Assembly: GCA_003131985.1 (NCBI GenBank)
Contig: PKWH01000134.1
Span: 842-9,916, forward strand
DNA: 9,075 nt
DNA from: Acidobacteriota bacterium
GTDB lineage: Bacteria; Acidobacteriota; Terriglobia; Acidiferrales; UBA7541
Direction of reading: 5' to 3'
In this document: positions 1 through 6,797 of the stretch, in pieces
Layout of the letters: each line of letters starts with the position of its first letter
Numbering within the stretch: position 1 is the first letter of the stretch
Notes under the pieces: generated by a model
What the model was told of the DNA's origin: nothing
The model's database searches: none
What the model saw: only the letters and a program-made list of their open reading frames with translations
Position numbers and translations under genes: made by a program

Positions 1-216
1 GCAACGGAGTTCGTGCCGGTGCCCTATGCCGATGATCCTGCTGCGCTGGAAGGCGGGGCGATTGTGCGAGTGACGCTTCCGCGGTCGGCGCTCCCATCGT
101 TTGGGTTGCCGATTACGGAGAGTGACGGAACGGACACAGTTTTCGCGGACTTGGTGGTAAGCGAAGACGGGACGCCGCAGGCTATCCGGCTAGTGTCTGA
201 CACAAATCCGAATTAA
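1..216 (+). CDS. C-terminal fragment of a conserved hypothetical protein (5' end outside window)
   Basis: The frame is open from the first base and ends at a TAA at 214-216, giving 71 residues of a protein whose start lies to the left. The fragment has a hydrophobic and basic stretch (IVRVTLPRSAL) and then an acidic turn leading into FADLVVSEDGTPQAIRLV, which reads like a small beta-rich C-terminal domain. I recall similar endings in acidobacterial hypothetical proteins encoded beside ECF sigma factors, possibly anti-sigma or regulatory membrane proteins, but that is memory-based and weak. No catalytic motif is visible. The next gene starts 38 bases downstream on the same strand with its own strong ribosome binding site, so the two may be co-transcribed. 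The internal ATG at position 28 is not the real start because the frame continues upstream of it. Function unknown. Confidence 0.7.
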   Translation, partial: ATEFVPVPYADDPAALEGGAIVRVTLPRSALPSFGLPITESDGTDTVFADLVVSEDGTPQAIRLVSDTNPN

Positions 217-254
217 TTTTCGAGAGTTAGAAAAAACATCTGGAGGAAATTCGA

Positions 255-1112
255 ATGAAAGCCAGGAACAGGTTTCTCGGCATGACCGCAACGGCGACGT
301 TGTTTTTGATGGCAAGCAGTAGCGGGTGGGCCCAATCCTCCGCGCCGGCAGAACAGGCTCCGCCGCCCCCGCCTCACCATGGGGGAGCAATGTTCGAGCG
401 AATGGGGCCGGGATTCGACGGCATGGGGTTTGAGGGTTTCGAGGCCGGGCTGGCAGGTAAGACCGTGACGGGCGCACCTTTCTCGGCAAGCTTTTCAACG
501 CAGGAGACGCAGACGCTCACTGATGGAAATAAAATCGAGCGTAACACGACGGGCACGGTTGCGCGTGACACTGCAGGCCGCACTCGCCGCGACATGACGC
601 TCCCGGCAATCGGGCCGTGGGCGGCTTCGGGCAAGACTCCGCCGCAGGTGTCGTTCATCAATGATCCGGTGGCGGGAACGCACTACGTTCTCGAAGCAAA
701 CACAAAGACGGCGCACCAAATGTCGGCTCACAACCACGGGCCCGATGCTGCCCGCGCGGCCGGCATGGCGGCAAGAGTTCAGAAGAACACAACGACCGAA
801 TCGCTGGGCACGCAAACGATCAACGGGATTTCAGCACAGGGCACGCGCACCACGCGCACCATCCCTGCGGGTGAAATGGGCAACGAGAAGCCTATCGTTA
901 TTGTGAAGGAGACTTGGTATTCGCCCGAGTTGCAGATAACAGTCATGACCAAGCGCACCGATCCGCGCATGGGCGAGACAGTTTCGCAGTTGACGAATAT
1001 TCAGAAGCAAGAGCCGGCGGCTACGCTCTTCCAGGTGCCGTCGGATTACACGGTAAAGCAGGGCCGCGGCGGGCGCAATACCACTCCACCGTTGCCGCCA
1101 GCCGAGGAATAA
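255..1112 (+). CDS. Secreted protein of unknown function (acidobacterial type)
   Basis: This is a 285-residue protein with a clear signal peptide: basic N-terminus (MKARNR), hydrophobic core at about 8-20, and a likely cut after Ala26 (SGWA/QS). It should be exported to the periplasm or cell surface. The mature N-terminus is low-complexity: a proline run at 36-40, His-His at 41-42, then a Gly/Phe/Met-rich stretch to about residue 68. The main domain (about 70-265) contains GRTRRD at 108-113, SFINDPVAG at 133-141, a Thr-rich region around LGTQTINGISAQGTRTTRTI (184-203), ETWYSPELQ at 219-227 and LFQVPSDYT at 258-266. I recognise this as a conserved acidobacterial hypothetical pattern with no assigned function. 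No catalytic triad, metal site or lipobox is obvious, and there is no membrane segment beyond the signal. The ATG start is supported by GGAGGA at 242-247, 7 bases upstream. Its stop codon sits in the loop of a 7-bp hairpin. Confidence 0.85.
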   Translation: MKARNRFLGMTATATLFLMASSSGWAQSSAPAEQAPPPPPHHGGAMFERMGPGFDGMGFEGFEAGLAGKTVTGAPFSASFSTQETQTLTDGNKIERNTTGTVARDTAGRTRRDMTLPAIGPWAASGKTPPQVSFINDPVAGTHYVLEANTKTAHQMSAHNHGPDAARAAGMAARVQKNTTTESLGTQTINGISAQGTRTTRTIPAGEMGNEKPIVIVKETWYSPELQITVMTKRTDPRMGETVSQLTNIQKQEPAATLFQVPSDYTVKQGRGGRNTTPPLPPAEE

Positions 1113-1119
1113 CGGCTGG
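1098..1119 (+). other. Hairpin around the stop codon of the secreted-protein gene
   Basis: The arms CCAGCCG (1098-1104) and CGGCTGG (1113-1119) are perfectly complementary over 7 bp, with an 8-base loop that contains the TAA stop codon at 1110-1112. No T-run follows (the next bases are TTCCAGCG), so it does not meet the usual criteria for an intrinsic terminator. It could stabilise the 3' end of the mRNA or be chance in GC-rich DNA. Confidence 0.3.
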
Positions 1120-1154
1120 TTCCAGCGAACGAATTTACCCCGATGCAGCCAATA

Positions 1155-1192
1155 CTTGCGGGCGGAACCCCCACCCACGCTTCGCCCGCAAG
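1155..1192. repeat. Strong GC-rich inverted repeat in the convergent spacer
   Basis: The arms CTTGCGGGCG (1155-1164) and CGCCCGCAAG (1183-1192) pair perfectly over 10 bp, and one G-T and one A-T pair extend the stem to 12 bp inward, leaving a 14-base C-rich loop. The repeat lies between the ends of two converging genes. Neither strand has a T-run after the stem, so a classical intrinsic terminator is not supported. A Rho-assisted stop, an mRNA-end stabiliser or a copy of a dispersed intergenic palindrome are all possible. Confidence 0.5.
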
Positions 1193-1229
1193 CCCCCCCT
1201 TTGCGGTGGTCACCCACTAGAGATTTGAA

Positions 1230-1257
1230 GGGGCGCCAATCAGGAGATTGGCGCTCC
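1230..1257 (-). terminator. Hairpin downstream of glcF, possible terminator or REP-like palindrome
   Basis: The arms at 1230-1241 and 1246-1257 form a 12-bp stem with one G-T wobble around a 4-base loop (AGGA on the plus strand); the core GCGCCAATC/GATTGGCGC is perfect over 9 bp. On the minus strand it begins 42 bases past the glcF stop and is followed by CTTCAAATCTCT, which is only moderately T-rich. It is therefore a plausible but imperfect terminator for the glc operon. The short loop and intergenic position also suit a REP-like dispersed palindrome. Confidence 0.4.
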
Positions 1258-1298
1258 CGGAGTCAATCCACAGATAGTGAGACGGCGGGAGAGACTCG

Positions 1299-2639
1299 TC
1301 AGAATTTAGCAAGGGCGCGGTCGAGAAGTTCCACGACGTGCAGGACTTCCTGTCCCGTGTTGTGAATCGCGGCGCCTGCGCGTAACTGCAAAATGCATCC
1401 GGGATTTGCGGTGAGGATGGCTTGAGCGTTGGTCCGCTTCGCATTAGCCATTTTGTCGGTCAGAAGATCGAGCGCGGCTTTCGGCTCGGTCACGTTGTAA
1501 ACGCCGGCTGAGCCGCAACAAAGATCGGAGAGCGCCATCTCCACGAGTTCCACTGAAGGGATTGCGCGAATCAACTTTCGGGGAGCTTCGCGAATTTTCT
1601 GTCCGTGAACTAGATGGCAGGAATCCTGGTAGGTGACGCGCATGGGAAGAGGGCGCAAGGGCGCCACGAGGCCGAGGTCAGCCAGGAATTCGGAAATGTC
1701 GCGGACCTTCGCAGAGAATTTCCCGGCGCTTTCGCGATCGGCGCCGTTGGCTTCAAACAAGTGCGTGTATTCCTTCAACGTGGAGCCGCAGCCGGAGGCA
1801 TTGGTGATGATGGCGTCGAACTCGTCCACGTTGAACGCTTGGCAGTTTGCGCGCGCCAGGTTGCGCGCGACATCGCGCACGCCAGCGTGTGCCGCGAGCG
1901 CGCCGCAGCAGAGTTGCTGCGGAGGAACGACCACTTCACATCCATTCGCTTGGAGGACGCGGATGGTTGCGCGGTTGAGTTCGCTGAATGTTACCTGCGC
2001 CACGCATCCGGCGAAGAAAGCAACTCGAGCGCGCTGCTGTCCGCGAGCTGGAAAAGTTTTACCGAGTTCGGTGAAGAAGAAATCCGAGTCGATCTTGGGC
2101 ATTAATTGCTCGCGGTCCTGCAGGCCCATGAGGCGCAGAATTCCTGTTGCTCGCGCGAAGGACGCGAGGCCCGAGCGTTGATAAAACCGGAGCAGCCGCG
2201 CGGCCCCGGCAATTCTGCGAGGATGGGGAAGCAGCCGGCGATAGACGAAATCGCGGAGAACGCGCGAGGGGAAAGGTCTTTTGTATTTTTGTTCGATCTG
2301 CGCGCGGGTTAGCTCGAGAATCTTTCCGTACTCGACGCCCGAGGGACAGACACTTTCGCAGTTTCGGCAATTCAGACAACGATCGATGTGGGTGACAAAC
2401 GTTTCGCCGATTTCGAGGCGGCCCTGATCGACGAGCGCCATTTGGCGGATGCGGCCGCGGGGTGAATCCGCTTCGCGTCCCCATAAACGGTAGGTAGGGC
2501 AATTATTCGAACACAAGCCGCAATGCACGCAGCGCGAATAATCTTCGTATTCGGGCTTGTCCGTGGCTGAGAAGCCGCTGAGGGTGAGCGCGAATTCGCG
2601 CTGGGCGTCTTCGTGAGATTGCAGAGGATTCTCAGCCAT
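1299..2639 (-). CDS. glcF: Glycolate oxidase iron-sulfur subunit GlcF
   Basis: GlcF is the electron-transfer subunit of the three-part glycolate oxidase. It carries electrons from the flavin subunits towards the membrane quinone pool. The 446-residue protein has two [4Fe-4S] ferredoxin-type clusters near the N-terminus: C37-x2-C40-x2-C43-x3-C47-P and C88-x2-C91-x2-C94-x3-C98-P. Two cysteine-rich CCG domains follow, with CCG at 244-246 preceded by GC at 210-211, and CCG at 374-376 preceded by DSCHL at 339-343 and followed by NPGC at 412-415. All expected cluster cysteines are present. It is somewhat longer than the roughly 407 residues of E. coli GlcF. The ATG at 2639 lies 4 bases after the glcE stop, and a GGGAGG ribosome site (plus-strand 2651-2656) sits inside the end of glcE. 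It is the last gene of the operon. Related heterodisulfide-reductase-like or lactate oxidase subunits share these domains, but the glcD-glcE context favours GlcF. Confidence 0.93.
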   Translation of the reverse strand: MAENPLQSHEDAQREFALTLSGFSATDKPEYEDYSRCVHCGLCSNNCPTYRLWGREADSPRGRIRQMALVDQGRLEIGETFVTHIDRCLNCRNCESVCPSGVEYGKILELTRAQIEQKYKRPFPSRVLRDFVYRRLLPHPRRIAGAARLLRFYQRSGLASFARATGILRLMGLQDREQLMPKIDSDFFFTELGKTFPARGQQRARVAFFAGCVAQVTFSELNRATIRVLQANGCEVVVPPQQLCCGALAAHAGVRDVARNLARANCQAFNVDEFDAIITNASGCGSTLKEYTHLFEANGADRESAGKFSAKVRDISEFLADLGLVAPLRPLPMRVTYQDSCHLVHGQKIREAPRKLIRAIPSVELVEMALSDLCCGSAGVYNVTEPKAALDLLTDKMANAKRTNAQAILTANPGCILQLRAGAAIHNTGQEVLHVVELLDRALAKF

Positions 2640-2643
2640 TGGT

Positions 2644-4041
2644 TCAAATTCCTCCCACGAATCGGCCGGGGCTTAACATGGCCAGAGGATCGAAAACGGT
2701 TTTCAGCTTTTGCATTTGCGCAAAATCGGGTCGATCGAGTCCCCAAACTTTTAGAACGTCTTTCCATTCGGCGGGACACCAGGGGATCGCTGCGTGCCCG
2801 CCTAATGCCGCGCACGCCGCAAAAATCTGGTTCGACGCCTGCGCAGATTGCCGTTTCGTTTCGTCATTGCGTTCCTTTGGAAGCAGGGCGAAGTAAATCA
2901 CGCCGACTCCACGGGCCATGGCGACCCAAGGCAAGTGGTTGGTTTCGGCTGCTTGTCCTGCAGCTTTCAGCGCTTCCGACATCTTGATAGGAACGACACA
3001 TATTTTGAGGATTGTAGCCGCCGGCGATGACGATAACGCAATGGGAACGAATTCGCGCTTGCGCGCGAAGGCCGGACCGATTTGAGAACTGCCGAGAATG
3101 GCTACGTCGACAGCGCCACATTCTTCCGCCATTTTGCGGAGGTCCGTTTCGTAGCGTTTCAGCGTATTTTCATTTCCGGCGAAACCAGTGGTAAACGACC
3201 AACGCGTTCCGGAAATCACATTTTCCGGCATGGGATTGGGCTCGATTCGAGATGCGGCTTCGCTGGAGAAAAGATCGGCGACGCCGGGGCTGAAGAGTTC
3301 CACGGTCATCGGAGCGAGCGGCGACTGCGACAGGCGATTCCTCATTCCGCAGGCGCGCTCGACGGTTTGAAACGTGGCAACGAAGGCGCGGCTTGCCGCG
3401 GGCATCGGAAACGTCTTGAAATTTATGCGGGTAATAACGCCGAGCGTTCCGAGCGCGCCAATCATTAATTTATGAATGTCGTATCCGGTGACGTTTTTCA
3501 CCACGCGGCCGCCGCTTTTTGAGGCTACCCCTTCGCCGGTCACGAATTCCATGCCTAACAGGTAATCGCGCGCGGTGCCATAGAGTTGGCGCAGAGGGCT
3601 GTCGACACCCGATGCGATGGTTCCTCCGATTGTGGTTTGGGATTGATAAGGCACGGCGAGCGGGAGGAATTGGCGGTGCTCGGCGAGAATTCCACCGAGA
3701 GTGCGCAATGGAATTCCGGCTTCGGCGCTCAGCGTCAAGTCGCCCGGGTCGTAGGCGACGACGCGATCGAGGCGAGTCATGTCCAGCGCGATGTCGTATT
3801 GGCGCGGCGGCAAACCGATTCCTAGCTTCGTCCGGGCGCCGGTTGCAATGACGGCTAGTTGTTCTTTCGCTGCGAATTTGACGATGGCAGCGATTTCCGC
3901 AGTCGATTGCGGACGAACCGCCGCAGAGGGTTTTTTGTTGTCGACCGCGAATGGGGCGAGGAGAGCGGGATCGGCGATGACGTGCTGCGGGCCGACGATA
4001 TCTGCCAGACGGGATCCAACGGTTGCGCCAGCCGTGCTCAT
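2644..4041 (-). CDS. glcE: Glycolate oxidase FAD-binding subunit GlcE
   Basis: GlcE is the second flavin-binding subunit of glycolate oxidase and belongs to the PCMH-type (vanillyl-alcohol oxidase) FAD-binding family. In the 465-residue product the FAD domain covers about 35-215: VRPQSTAEIAAIVKFA near 42, the pyrophosphate loop ATGARTKLG at 66-74, TTIGGTIASG at 136-145, and the signature KNVTGYDIHKLMIGALGTLG at 182-201. The C-terminus ends in a typical TVFDPLAMLSPGRFVGGI tail. E. coli GlcE is about 350 residues, so this version is roughly 115 residues longer, mostly in the less conserved middle and C-terminal half. The ATG overlaps the glcD stop codon by 4 bases (ATGA), which points to translational coupling, since no strong ribosome site precedes it. 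A single-subunit FAD-linked oxidase is the alternative, but its position between glcD and glcF makes GlcE by far the best call. Confidence 0.92.
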   Translation of the reverse strand: MSTAGATVGSRLADIVGPQHVIADPALLAPFAVDNKKPSAAVRPQSTAEIAAIVKFAAKEQLAVIATGARTKLGIGLPPRQYDIALDMTRLDRVVAYDPGDLTLSAEAGIPLRTLGGILAEHRQFLPLAVPYQSQTTIGGTIASGVDSPLRQLYGTARDYLLGMEFVTGEGVASKSGGRVVKNVTGYDIHKLMIGALGTLGVITRINFKTFPMPAASRAFVATFQTVERACGMRNRLSQSPLAPMTVELFSPGVADLFSSEAASRIEPNPMPENVISGTRWSFTTGFAGNENTLKRYETDLRKMAEECGAVDVAILGSSQIGPAFARKREFVPIALSSSPAATILKICVVPIKMSEALKAAGQAAETNHLPWVAMARGVGVIYFALLPKERNDETKRQSAQASNQIFAACAALGGHAAIPWCPAEWKDVLKVWGLDRPDFAQMQKLKTVFDPLAMLSPGRFVGGI

Positions 4042-5468
4042 GCGCGCGAAGCACCGACGGGCAGTGGACGGACGCGAATTTCTCCGCAGCCTTTCGCGGT
4101 GGGGAAGATCTTGCCGGGGTTCAACAGGCCCGCGGGGTTGAAGGTATCGCGGACTCGGCGCATTAGATTTAGATCATCCTCGCTAAAGAGGAGCGGCATC
4201 AGGCGGTCCTTTTCCATGCCAACGCCGTGTTCGCCGGTGATGGAGCCCCCCATTTCGATGCAGAAGCCGATGATTTCGTCAGCAGTGGCGACTGCGCGGC
4301 GAAATTGCTCTTCTTCGCGGGCGTCGAAAAGAATTATCGGGTGGAGGTTGCCGTCGCCGGCGTGAAAAATGTTGCCGATTTCAAAACCGTATTTTGTTCC
4401 GATCTCGTTGATGCGGCGGAGGGTGTCCGGGAGTTTGGTGCGCGGGATCACGCCGTCTTGAACGTAGTAGGTTGGGGAGAGCCGCCCTACGGCGCCAAAG
4501 GCATTTTTGCGGCCTTTCCAGAGCAGAGCGCGTTCGGTTTCGTCGCGCGCTACGCGCACTTCGCGGGCGCGGTGAAGGCGGCAAACATCCGCAACGTCTT
4601 CGGTTTGCTGCTCGACGGCTTCGCGCAAGCCGTCCACTTCGAGCAGCAGGACGGCGGCGCAATCAACCGGAAAACCTGCGTGAACGTAGGCTTCGACGGC
4701 GCGAATTGTCCAGCCATCGAGCATCTCACACGCTGCGGGAGTGATTCCGCGCGCGGTGATGTCGACGACGGTTTCGGTGGCGTCGTCCACGGTATCGAAA
4801 ATGGCGAGCAGGGTTTTCACGGCTTCCGGATTGCGCGTGAGCTTCACGGTAATTTCGGTGACGAGTGCGAGCGTTCCTTCGGAGCCGACGAAGAGGCCGT
4901 CAAGATCGTAGCCGGGAGAATCGAGGGCGGGACTGCCCAGGCGGACGACTTCACCGGTGGGCAGAACAACTTCGAGCGAGAGCACGTGGTTGGTGGTGAC
5001 GCCGTAGGCCAGAGTGTGCGGGCCACCTGAATTTTCGGATACGTTGCCGCCGATTGTGCTGGCGCGCTGGCTGGAGGGATCGGGGGCGAAATGAAGACCC
5101 AAGTGGCCGACTGCGACGCTTACGTCTGCATTCACAACTCCGGGCTGCACAGTGGCGCGCTGATTTTCGGCGTCGATTGCAAGGATGCGATTCATGCGCG
5201 AAAAGGGCACCAGGATGCCGCCCTGGCGCGCAAGCGCTCCGCCGGAAAGGCCGGTGCCGGCGCCGCGGCCCACGAGGGGTACCTGATAACGATTCGCGAT
5301 TTGGACGATACCGACGACGTCGGAAGTCGTTCGAGGGAAAGCGACGCAGTTCGGCCGCGCGATTTCCACCGAGCCATCGTATTCGTAGAGCAACAATTCT
5401 TCCGGGCGGTGCAGAACCGCTTCGGCACCGAGAAGCTTTTTTAGGTCAGTGATGACGCGGGAATCCAT
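4038..5468 (-). CDS. glcD: Glycolate oxidase catalytic FAD subunit GlcD
   Basis: GlcD is the main catalytic flavoprotein subunit and oxidises glycolate (and, in the family, D-lactate) to the 2-oxoacid. From the ATG at 5468 it is 476 residues. The FAD-binding domain spans about 35-215, with VGRGAGTGLSGGALA at 66-80, the STIGGNVSENSGGPHTLAYG block at 137-156 and FVGSEGTL at 193-200. The FAD-oxidase C-terminal domain carries the metal and substrate histidines in NIFHAGDGNLHP (366-377) and GEHGVG (412-417), and ends with FNPAGLLNPGKIFP. A longer frame begins at a GTG at 5510, adding 14 residues (TVKAARPISPRKT region), but a promoter whose -10 overlaps that GTG favours the ATG; MDSRVITDLKKLLG is also a typical family N-terminus. 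No clear ribosome site precedes either start. It is first in the glcDEF operon. D-lactate dehydrogenase activity cannot be excluded from sequence alone. Confidence 0.93.
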   Translation of the reverse strand: MDSRVITDLKKLLGAEAVLHRPEELLLYEYDGSVEIARPNCVAFPRTTSDVVGIVQIANRYQVPLVGRGAGTGLSGGALARQGGILVPFSRMNRILAIDAENQRATVQPGVVNADVSVAVGHLGLHFAPDPSSQRASTIGGNVSENSGGPHTLAYGVTTNHVLSLEVVLPTGEVVRLGSPALDSPGYDLDGLFVGSEGTLALVTEITVKLTRNPEAVKTLLAIFDTVDDATETVVDITARGITPAACEMLDGWTIRAVEAYVHAGFPVDCAAVLLLEVDGLREAVEQQTEDVADVCRLHRAREVRVARDETERALLWKGRKNAFGAVGRLSPTYYVQDGVIPRTKLPDTLRRINEIGTKYGFEIGNIFHAGDGNLHPIILFDAREEEQFRRAVATADEIIGFCIEMGGSITGEHGVGMEKDRLMPLLFSEDDLNLMRRVRDTFNPAGLLNPGKIFPTAKGCGEIRVRPLPVGASRA

Positions 5469-5508
5469 AGTTTTGCGCGGCGAAATGGGTCGCGCGGCCT
5501 TCACGGTC

Positions 5509-5538
5509 ACTATAGACGCCCGCGTCGGTGGACGTCAA
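5509..5538 (-). promoter_or_regulatory. Predicted sigma70-type promoter of the glcDEF operon
   Basis: On the minus strand TTGACG (5538-5533) and TATAGT (5514-5509) are separated by 18 bases. Each hexamer matches the sigma70 consensus at five of six positions. Transcription would start near 5501-5503, about 33 bases before the ATG at 5468. The -10 overlaps the upstream GTG at 5510-5508, so a transcript from this promoter could not use that GTG. This is a motif match only; no activator or operator site is identified. Confidence 0.6.
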
Positions 5539-5673
5539 CGGGACCGGCAGGACCGCCGATGCGGATGGAGCGAAGTGCCGAAAGCGCGACGTTTCTGATG
5601 CGATCCGACGACCATCTGACCGCAGTCTGAATCTCGTTGAGTTGGCGTTGCATCCTAGGCTGAAACGCTGTAC

Positions 5674-5678
5674 AAGGA
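5674..5678 (+). promoter_or_regulatory. Ribosome binding site fixing the start of the quinone oxidoreductase gene
   Basis: AAGGA ends 5 bases before the ATG at 5684. It decides between this ATG and an in-frame GTG at 5528 that would add 52 Arg-rich residues unlike the family and would run through the glcD promoter region. Confidence 0.65.
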
Positions 5679-5683
5679 AAATC

Positions 5684-6697
5684 ATGGCAAACTCAAGCGT
5701 TGGTGCGACTGTGAAAATTGTCCGCTTTCATGAATGCGGCGGGCCAGAGGTTTTGAAGTTGGAGGAGGTTCCAACGCCGGAACCGGGTCACGGCGAAGTG
5801 CGCCTGCGCGTGGAGGCGATTGGGTTGAACCGCGCTGAAGTGCTTTTCCGGCAGGGCAAGTATGTGGTGCGGTCGAATCCGCCATGCACACTTGGCTATG
5901 AAGCAGCGGGAGTGGTGAAGGCTGTAGGTGACGGCGTTGACAAAAAATTGCTTGGCAAGCGATTCAGTACCGTGCCGTCTTTTGCTGCGGACAAGTATGG
6001 CGTGTATGGCGAAGTGGCCATCGTTCCGGCGTATTCTTTGGCGACCTATCCGGAGAAGCTATCGCCCGAGGAAGGGACTTCGATATGGATGCAGTACCTG
6101 ACGGCATATGGCGCGCTGGTACAACTGGGGAAGATCGCGCGGGGCGACTTTGTGTTGATTACGGCGGCGAGCAGCAGCGTGGGAATTGCGGCGATCGAGA
6201 TTGCGAAGGTCCAGGACGCTGTCAGTATCGCGACTACCCGCACATCGAAGAAAAAGGCGGAACTATTGTCGTTGGGTGCGGACCATGTGATTGCCACTCA
6301 AGAAGAGGATCTGGTGAAGCGAGTGGGAGAGATCACTGGAGGCAAGGGCGCAAGGGTGGTGTTCGATTCGATCGCGGGTAAGGGTGTCGAGTTGCTATGC
6401 CAAGCAGCGGCGCAGAGCGGAACGATCTACGAATATGGCAGCCTGTCGATGGAACCGACCCCGTTCCCGCTGCTCATCACTCTTCCGAAGGGTCTGTCCA
6501 TGCGCGGGTACTCCATATTCGAGGTTGTCTCGGTGCCGGCGCTGCGGACGCACGCGGAAAAATACATCTTCGACCATATCGAGAAGGGCGATTTCAAGCC
6601 GCGTATCGCCAAGACATTTCCACTGAGCCAGATAGCTGAAGCGCACCGGTACATGGAATCGAACGAGCATGTCGGCAAGATCGTGGTGACGGTCTAA
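5684..6697 (+). CDS. Zinc-independent quinone oxidoreductase-like MDR protein
   Basis: This is a medium-chain dehydrogenase/reductase of the NAD(P)H:quinone oxidoreductase type, a cytoplasmic enzyme that reduces quinones or activated double bonds; the real substrate is not evident. From ATG 5684 it is 337 residues, the usual family length. The N-terminal GroES-like domain includes RFHECGGPEVLKLEEVP (14-30), EVRLRVEAIGLNRAE (38-52) and GYEAAGVV (71-78). The last motif takes the place of the GHE zinc-site motif of alcohol dehydrogenases, and the structural four-cysteine zinc loop is absent, so it should be zinc-independent. The Rossmann domain has the nucleotide loop ITAASSSVG at 159-167 and VVFDSIAG at 225-232. 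The end (LSQIAEAHRYMESNEHVGKIVVTV) is typical. It is divergent from glcDEF across a 215-base spacer, with no recognisable promoter of its own. A link to glycolate metabolism would be guesswork. Confidence 0.87.
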   Translation: MANSSVGATVKIVRFHECGGPEVLKLEEVPTPEPGHGEVRLRVEAIGLNRAEVLFRQGKYVVRSNPPCTLGYEAAGVVKAVGDGVDKKLLGKRFSTVPSFAADKYGVYGEVAIVPAYSLATYPEKLSPEEGTSIWMQYLTAYGALVQLGKIARGDFVLITAASSSVGIAAIEIAKVQDAVSIATTRTSKKKAELLSLGADHVIATQEEDLVKRVGEITGGKGARVVFDSIAGKGVELLCQAAAQSGTIYEYGSLSMEPTPFPLLITLPKGLSMRGYSIFEVVSVPALRTHAEKYIFDHIEKGDFKPRIAKTFPLSQIAEAHRYMESNEHVGKIVVTV

Positions 6698-6787
6698 GAA
6701 AAACTTATCGCGGACTACTATTGATTGCGCACCTGCGCTCGGGCGCTAGTCGGTGTATGCTACTCGTCCTGAACGGAGCATTTTTGC

Positions 6788-6793
6788 GAGGTG
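6788..6793 (+). promoter_or_regulatory. Ribosome binding site fixing the GTG start of the hydroxyacid dehydrogenase
   Basis: GAGGTG, a six-base match to the anti-Shine-Dalgarno complement, ends 4 bases before the GTG at 6798. It supports that start over an in-frame GTG at 6753, which would add 15 residues unlike the family N-terminus. Confidence 0.65.
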
Positions 6794-6797
6794 CGCA

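Noticed and set aside
1614..2181. Two overlapping plus-strand frames (163 and 182 codons) antisense to glcF
   Set aside because: They lie fully within a gene with intact iron-sulfur and CCG motifs, and neither resembles a known protein or has a distinct ribosome site.
4227..5030. Long plus-strand frame (267 codons) lying entirely inside glcD on the opposite strand
   Set aside because: glcD is a clear, full-length family member with all its motifs. The antisense frame is Gly/Ala/Asp/Glu-rich, shows no domain and is explained by GC-rich codon use on the other strand.
5528..5683. N-terminal extension of the quinone oxidoreductase from a GTG at 5528
   Set aside because: The added 52 residues are Arg-rich and unlike the family, the frame would overlap the glcD promoter, and AAGGA with a family-like N-terminus marks the ATG at 5684.
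6698..6797. Search for a promoter or terminator between the quinone oxidoreductase and hydroxyacid dehydrogenase genes
   Set aside because: TATGCT at 6756-6761 looks like a -10, but no acceptable -35 lies 16-18 bases upstream, and no stem followed by a T-run is present.
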